DNA of 61,732 nt from Lachnospiraceae bacterium (lineage in GTDB: Bacteria > Bacillota > Clostridia > Lachnospirales > Lachnospiraceae). Below, piece after piece: positions 28,739-36,575 of this stretch. Positions within the stretch are counted from its first letter, which is position 1. Every line of letters begins with the position of its first letter. Under the pieces are notes generated by a model, which saw only the letters and a program-made list of their open reading frames with translations, ran no database searches and was not told where the DNA came from. A program made the position numbers and the translations under genes. Where the stretch lies: contig JAILKT010000042.1 in the NCBI GenBank assembly GCA_024693545.1, positions 1 through 61,732 on the forward strand. Direction: 5' to 3'.

Positions 28739-31192
28739 ATGGGACCAATGACAGAATTACTTGCTCCGGCAGGATCTGTTGAAGCACTCCATAGTGCAAT
28801 AAATGCCGGTTGTGATGCGGTTTACATCGGCGGAAAGATGTTCGGCGCTCGCGCATATGCGGATAATCCGGAACGCGATGATCTTCTCGGCGCCATCGAT
28901 CATTGTCATATTTTTGATAAAAAAATATATCTGACAGTCAATACACTTCTAAAAAACGATGAACTAAGTGATAATTTATATAGTTTTTTAAGGCCCTGCT
29001 ACGAAGAGGGTCTTGATGGCGTTATAGTATCCGATCCCGGAGTCATGAAAGCCATTTCCGTTCTTTTCCCCGGTCTTCCTATTCATATCAGTACTCAGGC
29101 ATCTGTGACCGGTGCAGGTGGTGCCCGGGTATTGTCACGTATGGTTAAAGGAATTACAAGGGTGGTTCCTGCCAGAGAACTCTCAATTGATGAAATAGAA
29201 CATTTTAAGAAAAATACGGACCTTGAAGTTGAGGTTTTTGTACATGGGGCTATGTGCGTTTGTTATTCCGGACAATGCCTTATGAGTTCACTTGCGGGTG
29301 GCAGAAGCGGAAACAGAGGACGATGTGCTCAGCCTTGCAGAAAAAATTATGATACCGGGATCAATGATTCTTTTATTTTATCTTGTAAGGACATGTGTAC
29401 CGTACCGGCTTTGGGGAGACTGATTCGTGCCGGAATAGATTCATTAAAGATTGAAGGCAGAATGAAATCACCGATCTATGTTGCCGCTACGGTTGAGGTG
29501 TACAGAAAGTATTTGGATATTGCTTATGAACAGGGCGAAAACTATGAAAAATACCTTTCGGATCATTATTCCGCTCTCGAAGAAGATATCGGAAGGCTCA
29601 GAGAAATATATAATCGCGGCGGTTTTTGTACAGGATTTTTGCTTGGAGAAAAGGAACTGATATGTTCGGATAAAGCATCACATAACGGTGTTTTGGTGGG
29701 CAGAGTTACAGGTGTATCCGGCCGTGAAGCGAATATCTCTTACAGCAAAGAGGTAAATCCCGGTGATGTACTCGAGATCAGAAGAAATGACGGTAACACC
29801 CTATATGAATATACTTCCGGCAGCCACTATGATGTCGGATCAAGCTATTCGGTACTTGTGTCAAAAGGGCATAAGGCTTCTGCCTTAGAGCGGGTTTTCA
29901 GAGTCAGAAACAATCATGTTATAAATGAGATCAATAAAAAGTTTATAGAAACATCTGTAAAAAGAAAACTGAAGCTTTCTTTCTCGGCAAGATCGGGAAG
30001 TCCTCTCAGTCTGACCATAATGCCTCTGGGATGTGATGAAAAAACAGCTGTAACTGTTTGCGGAGCCTGCCCGGAAAAAGCAAAAACAGCCTCTGCAAGT
30101 GTAGAAAATATAAAAAAGCATCTCTGTAAAACAGGTGATTCGCGTTTTGAAGTTTCTCAGTCGGATATCGACATTGAAAACGGTTTGTTTATTCCTGTAG
30201 GTGCCATAAACACACTCAGGAGAGAAGCGATCGAGGTACTTGAAAAGAAGCTTATAAACAGATCGTTTAGAGTTCACGAAAAGGAGGAACACGGATTTCT
30301 TTCTTTTCCGTCATATGGTATAAACATCGACAGACTTTGCAAAGAAACAAAAAATGAAGAACAGGACAATAATATCGTACCCGGAATCTTTCGCAGTGTG
30401 CTTCTCAGTTTTGAAGAATGCCTTGAGCCTGTTTTAAACGATAAATCTGTTGATCGTATATATTTGCCTCTCAGATCATTTAGGGACAAAGGTTCTGCAA
30501 TTAAGAGATTTGAATCGATCGCCGACAAGCTGCTTTCACAAGGCCGCGAGCTATATATTTCATTACCGTTCATTTGCCGTGAGAATACTTCTGAAGAGAT
30601 CAAAGAATCAGGTATTTTAAACAGTCTTTCCGATAAATGCGGATTCCTTATCAGAAACAATGAGGAACTCGGTCTGTTTGATAAGGATAAAAAGTACAGA
30701 ACTGTTTTGGATCATACATTACATATATTTAACAGAGTTACCGCCGATATGTACGACATGGATTTTACATACAGTCCGGAACTAAATAAAGATGAGCTCA
30801 GGGAATTCGGCAAAAAAGGATGCGGTGAACTTATTGTTTACGGAAGGCTTCCTTTAATGCAAACCGCTCACTGTGTATACAAAAACGAGGGATGCGAATG
30901 CCTGAAAGGAAGAAGCAGAGGAGATCTGTCTGAAAGCTATCTGAAACTTAAAGATGAAAAAGGTTATGTATTTCCGGTTATCCGCAGATGCGCTTATTGT
31001 ACAAACCTTATACTTAACAGCTCGGTACTCGATCTTAGAGATACGGCTGACGATATCAAAGAAATAGTCCCGAGATCGGTTAGATATGAATTCACGACAG
31101 AAACTCCTGATGAAACAGAAAGAATACTTAGAGGAGAACGGATCGAGGGAACTCAATATACATTCGGTCATTTCAAAAGAGGGGTTCTTTGA
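28739..31192 (+). CDS. Peptidase U32 family protein with DUF3656 domain (RlhA-like)
   Basis: An 817-residue protein. The N-terminal U32 domain has ELLAPAGSVEAL and the cysteine signature CVCYSGQCLMSS ... NRGRCAQPCRKNY near residues 175-202. DUF3656 and a C-terminal region with further cysteines (CAYCTNLIL) follow. E. coli RlhA of this family hydroxylates C2501 of 23S rRNA and uses a cysteine-bound iron-sulfur centre; related U32 proteins also hydroxylate ubiquinone precursors. RNA hydroxylation is thus more likely than peptidase action, but unproven here. ATG 28739 follows AAAGGGG; ATG 28748 is also possible. It lies 22 bases after zapA. Confidence 0.88.
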   Translation: MGPMTELLAPAGSVEALHSAINAGCDAVYIGGKMFGARAYADNPERDDLLGAIDHCHIFDKKIYLTVNTLLKNDELSDNLYSFLRPCYEEGLDGVIVSDPGVMKAISVLFPGLPIHISTQASVTGAGGARVLSRMVKGITRVVPARELSIDEIEHFKKNTDLEVEVFVHGAMCVCYSGQCLMSSLAGGRSGNRGRCAQPCRKNYDTGINDSFILSCKDMCTVPALGRLIRAGIDSLKIEGRMKSPIYVAATVEVYRKYLDIAYEQGENYEKYLSDHYSALEEDIGRLREIYNRGGFCTGFLLGEKELICSDKASHNGVLVGRVTGVSGREANISYSKEVNPGDVLEIRRNDGNTLYEYTSGSHYDVGSSYSVLVSKGHKASALERVFRVRNNHVINEINKKFIETSVKRKLKLSFSARSGSPLSLTIMPLGCDEKTAVTVCGACPEKAKTASASVENIKKHLCKTGDSRFEVSQSDIDIENGLFIPVGAINTLRREAIEVLEKKLINRSFRVHEKEEHGFLSFPSYGINIDRLCKETKNEEQDNNIVPGIFRSVLLSFEECLEPVLNDKSVDRIYLPLRSFRDKGSAIKRFESIADKLLSQGRELYISLPFICRENTSEEIKESGILNSLSDKCGFLIRNNEELGLFDKDKKYRTVLDHTLHIFNRVTADMYDMDFTYSPELNKDELREFGKKGCGELIVYGRLPLMQTAHCVYKNEGCECLKGRSRGDLSESYLKLKDEKGYVFPVIRRCAYCTNLILNSSVLDLRDTADDIKEIVPRSVRYEFTTETPDETERILRGERIEGTQYTFGHFKRGVL

Positions 31193-31197
31193 GGCAC

Positions 31198-31226
31198 TTG
31201 CAAAAATAGTAATTTATTGCTATACT
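31198..31226 (+). promoter_or_regulatory. Promoter of the Nudix gene
   Basis: TTGCAA (31198-31203) and TATACT (31221-31226) are separated by 17 bases, starting just after the U32 gene stop and about 40 bases before the Nudix start. Confidence 0.72.
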
Positions 31227-31267
31227 ACAACACAGTTTTGTTACACCTATAACGGAGGAACTCGGCA

Positions 31268-31714
31268 ATGGTTGATGCAACGAGCTGTGGTGGTGTAGTC
31301 ATATTTCGGGGCAGGATACTTCTGCTATACAAGAATTACAGAAATAAGTATGACGGATGGGTCCTTCCAAAAGGAACAGTAGAACCGGGAGAAGAGCATG
31401 AACAGACTGCTCTCAGAGAAGTAAAGGAAGAAACAGGCGCTGATGCAAGGATAGTATCTTTTGTCGACACAAGCAGATATACCTTCAATGCGTCTGACGA
31501 TGTTATTTCCAAAGAAGTTCACTGGTATCTTATGATAGCTGACAGCTATTACAGCAAACCTCAAAAAGAGGAGTATTTTTTCGACTCCGGATATTACAAG
31601 TTTCATGAGGCTATTCACTTACTTAAGTTTGTGAATGAGCGAGAAATCTTGCAAAAAGCCTATAACGAATATCAGAGACTCAGAAAAAGTCACCTTTGGG
31701 GTAAAAACACATGA
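31268..31714 (+). CDS. NUDIX hydrolase
   Basis: A 148-residue hydrolase of nucleoside-diphosphate-linked compounds. The Nudix box begins at GTVEPGEEHEQTA near residue 38 and continues into LREVKEETGA with the metal-binding Glu residues intact. The core includes GWVLPKG ahead of it and HWYLMIAD after. The order resembles the Ap4A/8-oxo-dGTP type, but substrate cannot be read from sequence. The ATG follows AACGGAGG, and a separate promoter and a terminator mark it as a single-gene unit. Confidence 0.88.
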   Translation: MVDATSCGGVVIFRGRILLLYKNYRNKYDGWVLPKGTVEPGEEHEQTALREVKEETGADARIVSFVDTSRYTFNASDDVISKEVHWYLMIADSYYSKPQKEEYFFDSGYYKFHEAIHLLKFVNEREILQKAYNEYQRLRKSHLWGKNT

Positions 31715-31718
31715 CTAA

Positions 31719-31746
31719 AACCGGTTGGCTTATGCCAGCCGGTTTT
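31719..31746. terminator. Bidirectional terminator between Nudix and ComFB genes
   Basis: AACCGGTTGGC and GCCAGCCGGTT pair over 11 positions (one G-T) around TTAT, with a T-run on the plus side and an A-run on the other. It sits between convergent genes and can serve both. Confidence 0.88.
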
Positions 31747-31772
31747 TATTTGGAAAGCTTATAAGACTCCGG

Positions 31773-32042
31773 TTAATTGTGTCTGGGATGGTTCTTTACT
31801 ATCATTGCGGCATTTGTCAGTTCTGTAATGATCGCGATATCGAACGTATTACTCAGGGAATCGATTTTCGAGAGCAGCTCACCGTTGTTAGTTGCAACAT
31901 ACTTGGGATGAAGTCTGTTGAGAGTGTAGCACAGGATGTCTGTTCTGCAGATCTCGCATGTACAAACCCCCAGTTTATCTACCATTTTATCAAGCTTTTG
32001 GGAAACGATGTCTTCCATGAGGTTTTTTATTGTAATTGCCAT
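31773..32042 (-). CDS. ComFB family (late competence development) protein
   Basis: An 89-residue protein with the ComFB pattern: CTCEICRTDILCYTLNRLHPKYV in the middle, holding a CxCxxC-type cysteine set followed by a helical segment and PKYV. The role of ComFB is unresolved; in some bacteria, including cyanobacteria, ComFB-like domains bind cyclic nucleotides such as c-di-GMP. No com genes are nearby. The start ATG has GGAGG upstream on the minus strand. It would transcribe towards the Nudix gene and share its terminator. Confidence 0.8.
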   Translation of the reverse strand: MAITIKNLMEDIVSQKLDKMVDKLGVCTCEICRTDILCYTLNRLHPKYVATNNGELLSKIDSLSNTFDIAIITELTNAAMIVKNHPRHN

Positions 32043-32112
32043 AACTGCCTCCGAATAAATTAGTAAATAAATTATAGATTATTACTTTAAAATCTACAAG
32101 GAGAAAATCCCC

Positions 32113-32550
32113 ATGATCGACAAATTAAAATTATCCGATAGAATGAAAGAAACAATCTTATATATTATTTCCGGAGCACTTACAACTCTTGTGAATTTTG
32201 CAGCATCTTATCTGCTTTACAATATATGCGGTATAAACGAAAACATAACCAATGCTGTAGCTTGGACAGCTGCTGTTATATTTGCTTTCTTTTCGGCTCA
32301 TATATTTGTTTTTAAAACTTCCGACAAAGAAATAGGAAATAACATGTCGCCGTTCAAAAGATTCCTGTTATTTGCGGCAGGAAGAGTGTTTACTCTTGTG
32401 GTAGAACTGCTTGCTACATTCATTTTTGTAACCAAACTGGGAAAAGGATTTTGGCTGATCAAAGTGATAATATCTGTTGTCGTGATAGTTCTGAACTATT
32501 TAATATCAAAATTTATTGTTTTTAAAGGAAATAAAAAGGATAAAAGTTGA
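32113..32550 (+). CDS. GtrA family membrane protein
   Basis: A 145-residue protein with four membrane helices. The first helix carries ISGALTTLVNFAASYLLY, typical of GtrA, and the last ends NYLISKFIVFKG. GtrA-like proteins are thought to flip undecaprenyl-linked sugars or modify lipopolysaccharide/teichoic glycosylation. No glycosyltransferase lies next to it, so its substrate is unknown. The start follows AAGGAGAAAA. It is divergent from comFB. Confidence 0.88.
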   Translation: MIDKLKLSDRMKETILYIISGALTTLVNFAASYLLYNICGINENITNAVAWTAAVIFAFFSAHIFVFKTSDKEIGNNMSPFKRFLLFAAGRVFTLVVELLATFIFVTKLGKGFWLIKVIISVVVIVLNYLISKFIVFKGNKKDKS

Positions 32551-32598
32551 ATTTTTCAATTATCCCGATCTTTTATACTGAATTAACAGGAGAAGCAT

Positions 32599-33798
32599 AT
32601 GGAAAAGAAAGTTGTGATCAGAAAGGGCGAAGGAAGATATTTAAAAAAGGGCGGTTTATGGCTGTATGATAATGAGATCGCAGAGCTTTACGGTGATATA
32701 GCCGATGGCGATATCATTGAGGTTGATGATTTTGACGGCTACTTTATGGGTATGGGCTTTATTAACAGAAATTCAAAGATTATGATCAGAATGCTGACAC
32801 GTCGAAACCGTATTGACAATATAGATAATCTTATCTACGAAAGAGTGAGAGACGCATGGGAACACAGAAAAAAAGTAGTGGACATAAGTTCTTGCAGGAT
32901 CATATTTGCAGAAGCAGATCATCTTCCCGGAATTGTCATAGATAAGTTTGAGGATATACTTGTTGTGGAGTCTCTTGCACTCGGGATCGATCGCCTGAAG
33001 GATAAGATCATCAACTGTGTAAAGGAAATCCTTGCCTCTGATGGCATATGCGTCAGAGGGGTATTTGAAAGAAGTGAATCAAATATCAGACGATTGGAAG
33101 GAATGAAACCCTTTAAAGGATTTATAGGTCCGAAATTTGATAATGAGATTGAAATTGTCGAAAATGGGGTAAAGTATATAGTCGATGTTATGGACGGACA
33201 GAAAACCGGCTTTTTCCTCGATCAAAAATATAACAGGCTTGCGGCAGGAAAACTATGCAAAGATGCAAAAGTACTGGACTGTTTTACACATACAGGTTCT
33301 TTTGCGCTTAACTGCGTAAAATACGGAGCAAAGAGCGTTCTCGGACTTGATATATCACAACTGGCAATTGATACGGCCAAAAGGAATGCAGTTCTGAACG
33401 GATTTGAAGACAGAGTTATATTTAACTGTGTCGATGTATTTGAAGAACTTCCACGTCTTATTGAACAGGGAGAGAAGTATGATGTGGTGATACTCGATCC
33501 GCCTGCTTTTACGAAATCAAGAGATTCGATAAAGAATGCGGTTAAAGGATATAAAGAAATTAACCTCAGAGGAATGAAACTATTGAAGGACAGAGGGTAC
33601 CTTTGTACATGTACGTGTTCTCATTTTATGGACGGTGCGCTGTTCCTTGAAACGGTGCATAAAGCTGCCGATAACGCACATAAAAGATTAAGGCTCGTCG
33701 AAGCGAGAGCCCAGTCACCGGATCATCCGATCGTACTCGGAATGGATGAATCGTCATATTTAAAATTCCTCATTTTTCAGGTTTATGATGAAAAATAA
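32599..33798 (+). CDS. Class I SAM-dependent rRNA methyltransferase (RlmI/YwbD type)
   Basis: A 399-residue methyltransferase of the RlmI/RlmK-like family (COG1092). The N-terminal PUA domain covers residues 1-75 (KGEGRYLKKGGLWLYDNEI). The catalytic domain has the SAM motif VLDCFTHTGSFALNCVKYGA near residue 224 and motif IV VVILDPPAFTKS near 303, followed by CTCSHFMDG. The product in E. coli is m5C1962 of 23S rRNA; the same target is likely but inferred. ATG follows ACAGGAGAAGC. It converges on the small minus-strand gene. Confidence 0.88.
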   Translation: MEKKVVIRKGEGRYLKKGGLWLYDNEIAELYGDIADGDIIEVDDFDGYFMGMGFINRNSKIMIRMLTRRNRIDNIDNLIYERVRDAWEHRKKVVDISSCRIIFAEADHLPGIVIDKFEDILVVESLALGIDRLKDKIINCVKEILASDGICVRGVFERSESNIRRLEGMKPFKGFIGPKFDNEIEIVENGVKYIVDVMDGQKTGFFLDQKYNRLAAGKLCKDAKVLDCFTHTGSFALNCVKYGAKSVLGLDISQLAIDTAKRNAVLNGFEDRVIFNCVDVFEELPRLIEQGEKYDVVILDPPAFTKSRDSIKNAVKGYKEINLRGMKLLKDRGYLCTCTCSHFMDGALFLETVHKAADNAHKRLRLVEARAQSPDHPIVLGMDESSYLKFLIFQVYDEK

Positions 33799-33819
33799 AA
33801 ACTATAATGAATGAAAATA

Positions 33820-34023
33820 TTAATCTCCGCCAACCCTGACAGGTTCAATAGATTCACATCTGAAATATTTGATCATGTTGGGATTGTGCATTTTAAGCGG
33901 TTCGTCATCCTCGGCAATGCTTAAATCCCTGGTGTAAGAAGTTGGAGTGTAGATGGTAAAATTATCGAATCCGGTATGATCGTAAGGAAGAACCGGCGCA
34001 AATTTGGGATCTGTATATGACAT
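33820..34023 (-). CDS. Small conserved-looking hypothetical protein
   Basis: A 67-residue protein I do not recognise. It starts MSYTDPKFAPVLPYDH and includes NPNMIKYFRCESIEPV near the end. The frame is open for 18 codons upstream, but ATG 34023 has AAAGGAG eight bases before it and is clearly the start. There is no signal peptide, membrane segment or cysteine pair. The leader upstream holds an 11-base inverted repeat. The good ribosome site and defined leader support a real gene; function is unknown. Confidence 0.6.
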   Translation of the reverse strand: MSYTDPKFAPVLPYDHTGFDNFTIYTPTSYTRDLSIAEDDEPLKMHNPNMIKYFRCESIEPVRVGGD

Positions 34024-34067
34024 ATCGGTTCTCCTTTCATAATGATATCGAATGATAATTAACGATT

Positions 34068-34101
34068 TTGTATTCATGCGCTTAAAAACTCATGAATACA
34101 A
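34068..34101. promoter_or_regulatory. Perfect 11-bp inverted repeat upstream of the small gene
   Basis: TTGTATTCATG (34068-34078) and CATGAATACAA (34091-34101) are exact complements around a 12-base loop. A second small hairpin, AAGTAT/ATACTT at 34100-34114, adjoins it. It lies between two divergent genes and could be an operator or a leader hairpin. Confidence 0.45.
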
Positions 34102-34153
34102 GTATTTGATACTTATCTATGTTATACTACAAAAAAAGTTTTTATACAAGCGA

Positions 34154-34175
34154 TATTTGACACATATTTGACACA
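34154..34175. repeat. Two tandem 11-bp copies of ATATTTGACAC
   Basis: The unit ATATTTGACAC occurs twice in direct tandem, each copy holding a TTGACA hexamer. Neither hexamer has a good -10 at 16-18 bases, so a regulator site or an alternative promoter form is possible. It lies about 75 bases before the acidic orphan gene. Confidence 0.5.
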
Positions 34176-34248
34176 TTTTTAGTGTATAGAGAAACTAAGT
34201 ATAAAAGAATGCGGTACTATGAGATTTTATGGAAAGGAGGCTCTGCGT

Positions 34249-35082
34249 ATGAATGTTTTTATTACAGAACGTGGTTTGTTCAGCAATGACAGACATGATT
34301 ATCCCATCAGTCATGCAAATCCCGTAAACAAAGTAGAGGCTCCCGAAAGCGTCTCAAGTGAACGAAGTATTATCCGTGAAGTGCAACAGGCTTATGTTGC
34401 CGAGAATACACCTGCATATAATATCAGTATCTCGAGCATGGGGAAAGCCGCACTTCAGTCAATGCTTGAATTGTCCAAAGATTTTGCTTCGTATTATGAC
34501 GAACTCGCATCCGACTATACCGAAACAAATACTGCTGAACCTGCAAACAACGAAGAAGCTCAGGGAGGCCCGATCACGGATGAGACGGTTAATGAGGAAG
34601 CTGTCGCTGACACAGGTTTACAAAATGGTGTTGAGACCGGTTTTATAAATAATTCCGGTGAAAATGCTCCCGGTATTACAAATACATTTGATACCAGGCT
34701 TCAGGAAGAACTGTATGAGCCCGTTGCCGACGATTCGTTGCAGACAATCTATGATAATGTTGCTTCTGATATCGAAAACGTTGAGCTCTTTGAGGAAACT
34801 GAAGGGACTCTTCAGACTGAACTTGTTGAGGAACCCGGACAGATCGAAGTTCTTAATGAAGAGACCGAAGAGTTACCGATCAATGAGCCTGTTGATATTC
34901 CGCGGGATGATGAAGTTGAGCCGGGATTTGATAAGCTGTTGCAGCCCACCATTGAAGAGCAGGAAAATGATGCCCGGGTTAGAGAAGATATACGTCCCGA
35001 TAACAATCCGGTGATCAGGCAGGCAATGACTGCATATAATTATCAGATGTCATATGCCATCAATCTTCAGATGACTCAATAA
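34249..35082 (+). CDS. Acidic low-complexity protein of unknown function
   Basis: A 277-residue protein not recognised as any family. It opens MNVFITERGLFSNDRHD, has a short conserved-looking helix SSMGKAALQSMLELSKDFASYYDEL near residues 65-90, then a long stretch rich in Glu, Asp, Asn and Thr, predicted disordered, and ends ITAYNYQMSYAINLQMTQ-like. There is no signal peptide or membrane segment. ATG 34249 has AAAGGAGG eight bases ahead; an upstream in-frame ATG at 34219 lacks such a site. It is followed 59 bases later by another orphan, and the two are probably co-transcribed. Confidence 0.6.
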   Translation: MNVFITERGLFSNDRHDYPISHANPVNKVEAPESVSSERSIIREVQQAYVAENTPAYNISISSMGKAALQSMLELSKDFASYYDELASDYTETNTAEPANNEEAQGGPITDETVNEEAVADTGLQNGVETGFINNSGENAPGITNTFDTRLQEELYEPVADDSLQTIYDNVASDIENVELFEETEGTLQTELVEEPGQIEVLNEETEELPINEPVDIPRDDEVEPGFDKLLQPTIEEQENDARVREDIRPDNNPVIRQAMTAYNYQMSYAINLQMTQ

Positions 35083-35141
35083 TACTGAGTCCAAAATTTG
35101 ATACGTTGTTTACAATATAATAAGACAAGGAGGTCATTATT

Positions 35142-35867
35142 ATGTCGTTAAATTCTATTGGCGGTTATTCCAATCAGTCGTCAGGTATGAAATGGATATT
35201 TTCATCACAAAGCTCGCAGTCAGGCTCAGGTGCTATATTTCCTAATGTTTCCGATTATAATCTTATAAAGAGCGGTGCATATAAAAAGCTTCTTAATTCT
35301 TATTACGGAAACGCTACGAGAAGCAAGACTATTTCCGACAATTCAGATTCGCTTGATTCTGATAAAAAGGAAAAGATCAACCTTGTCGCTGCTAATACAG
35401 ACTCGAAAGCTTTGGCTTCTTCGATTGCTGATTTCTCTAATGTTACAGTTACAAACGAGAACAGAGAAGAACTGAAAAGCAATTTTAAAAAAGTAGTTGA
35501 GAATTATAACAAACTGATCGATTCCGGAAGTGAGGTTGATGATCATTCCGTACTTCGAAATGTATTGTGGATGACCAAGGGAACAAGTGAGAATTCCGGA
35601 CTTCTTGCCGATATCGGTATTACTGTCGGTGAAGGTAATAAACTATCGTTTGATGAAAGCAAGTTTGATTCTGCATCACTTTCCGATGTTTCAACACTCA
35701 CCAAAGGTAAAGATTCATTTTTCGGAAGAGTTATGAATCGTGCGCTTACTGTTTCGAGAGAATCGGCAACTGCAGTCAATCGGACTATGTCGGGCTCCGT
35801 TTATTCTAAAAACGGTATGATGTACGGAGAGATTAATCCTTCAGCTATGATAAACAGATTGACATGA
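35142..35867 (+). CDS. Serine-rich protein with a weak FliD C-terminal resemblance
   Basis: A 241-residue protein of unknown function. The first 60 residues are Ser/Gly/Asn-rich. Residues ~105-215 (FKKVVENYNKLIDSG ... LADIGITVGEGNKLSFDESKF ... DVSTLTKGKDSFFGRVMNRA) resemble the coiled C-terminal part of the flagellar cap protein FliD, where a similar GI-x-G-L-x-D-x-x-K pattern recurs. The N-terminal FliD domain is missing, so it is at most a relative. No signal peptide is seen. AAGGAGG precedes the ATG. It ends at a strong bidirectional terminator. Confidence 0.6.
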   Translation: MSLNSIGGYSNQSSGMKWIFSSQSSQSGSGAIFPNVSDYNLIKSGAYKKLLNSYYGNATRSKTISDNSDSLDSDKKEKINLVAANTDSKALASSIADFSNVTVTNENREELKSNFKKVVENYNKLIDSGSEVDDHSVLRNVLWMTKGTSENSGLLADIGITVGEGNKLSFDESKFDSASLSDVSTLTKGKDSFFGRVMNRALTVSRESATAVNRTMSGSVYSKNGMMYGEINPSAMINRLT

Positions 35868-35897
35868 AAAAAAAGCATCCGCGCGGATGCTTTTTTT
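35867..35897. terminator. Bidirectional terminator between orphan and cyclophilin genes
   Basis: GCATCCGC-GCGGATGC (35875-35890) is a perfect palindrome flanked by A8 and T7. It lies between convergent genes and ends both transcripts. Confidence 0.92.
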
Positions 35898-35900
35898 ATG

Positions 35901-36425
35901 TCAGTCAAGTTTCTCAGGCTCGGGATAATCGTTTCCGAACAGTTCAACAGTCACACTTTCCATGCATTGTTCTTTAAGAGGCCTGTCACTGTAATCTGTA
36001 TTTGTATTGGCAATCTTGTCTATAATCTCTATTCCTTCCGTTACTTTTCCGAAAGCGGCATATTGTCCGTCAAGATGAGGAGAATCTTCGTGCATGATGA
36101 AAAATTGTGATCCTGCAGAATCGGGCATCATTGAACGTGCCATTGAGAGCACTCCGCGAGAATGCTTAAGATCGTTTTTAAATCCGTTACCTGAGAATTC
36201 TCCTTTGATCGAATATCCCGGACCGCCCATACCTGTCCCTGTGGGATCACCGCCCTGTATCATAAAACCGGCAATTACTCTGTGGAATATAATTCCGTCA
36301 TAGAAACCCTTTTTTACAAGCGATATAAAATTGTTTACGGTATTGGGGGCAATATCGGGATAAAGCTCAGCTTTGATCGTATCGCCGCCTTTCATGGTAA
36401 TTGTTACAACTGGATTCTGTTTCAT
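35901..36425 (-). CDS. Peptidyl-prolyl cis-trans isomerase (cyclophilin)
   Basis: A 174-residue cytosolic cyclophilin that speeds proline isomerisation during folding. The domain runs from VVTITMKGGDTIKAELYPDIAPNTVNNF through FHRVIAGFMIQGGDPTGTGMGGPGY to AFGKVTEGIEIIDKI; the catalytic Arg is in FHRVI and QGGD is intact. The frame stays open more than 120 codons upstream, across the antisense of a minisatellite in the next gene, but ATG 36425 follows GAAAGGAAAAAAC and gives the normal length. There is no signal peptide. Confidence 0.95.
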   Translation of the reverse strand: MKQNPVVTITMKGGDTIKAELYPDIAPNTVNNFISLVKKGFYDGIIFHRVIAGFMIQGGDPTGTGMGGPGYSIKGEFSGNGFKNDLKHSRGVLSMARSMMPDSAGSQFFIMHEDSPHLDGQYAAFGKVTEGIEIIDKIANTNTDYSDRPLKEQCMESVTVELFGNDYPEPEKLD

Positions 36426-36575
36426 TGTTTTTTCCTTTCGTTTTTCATGGATGTATTTTCGCATCGCTTGATTTATTTTATACCATATAATAAAATATTT
36501 CCATCTGTAATATTTTGAAGAAGGTAACCCATCTATAAATAGAATTTGGTATTTCCAAGAAAGGATTTTTGGAAA

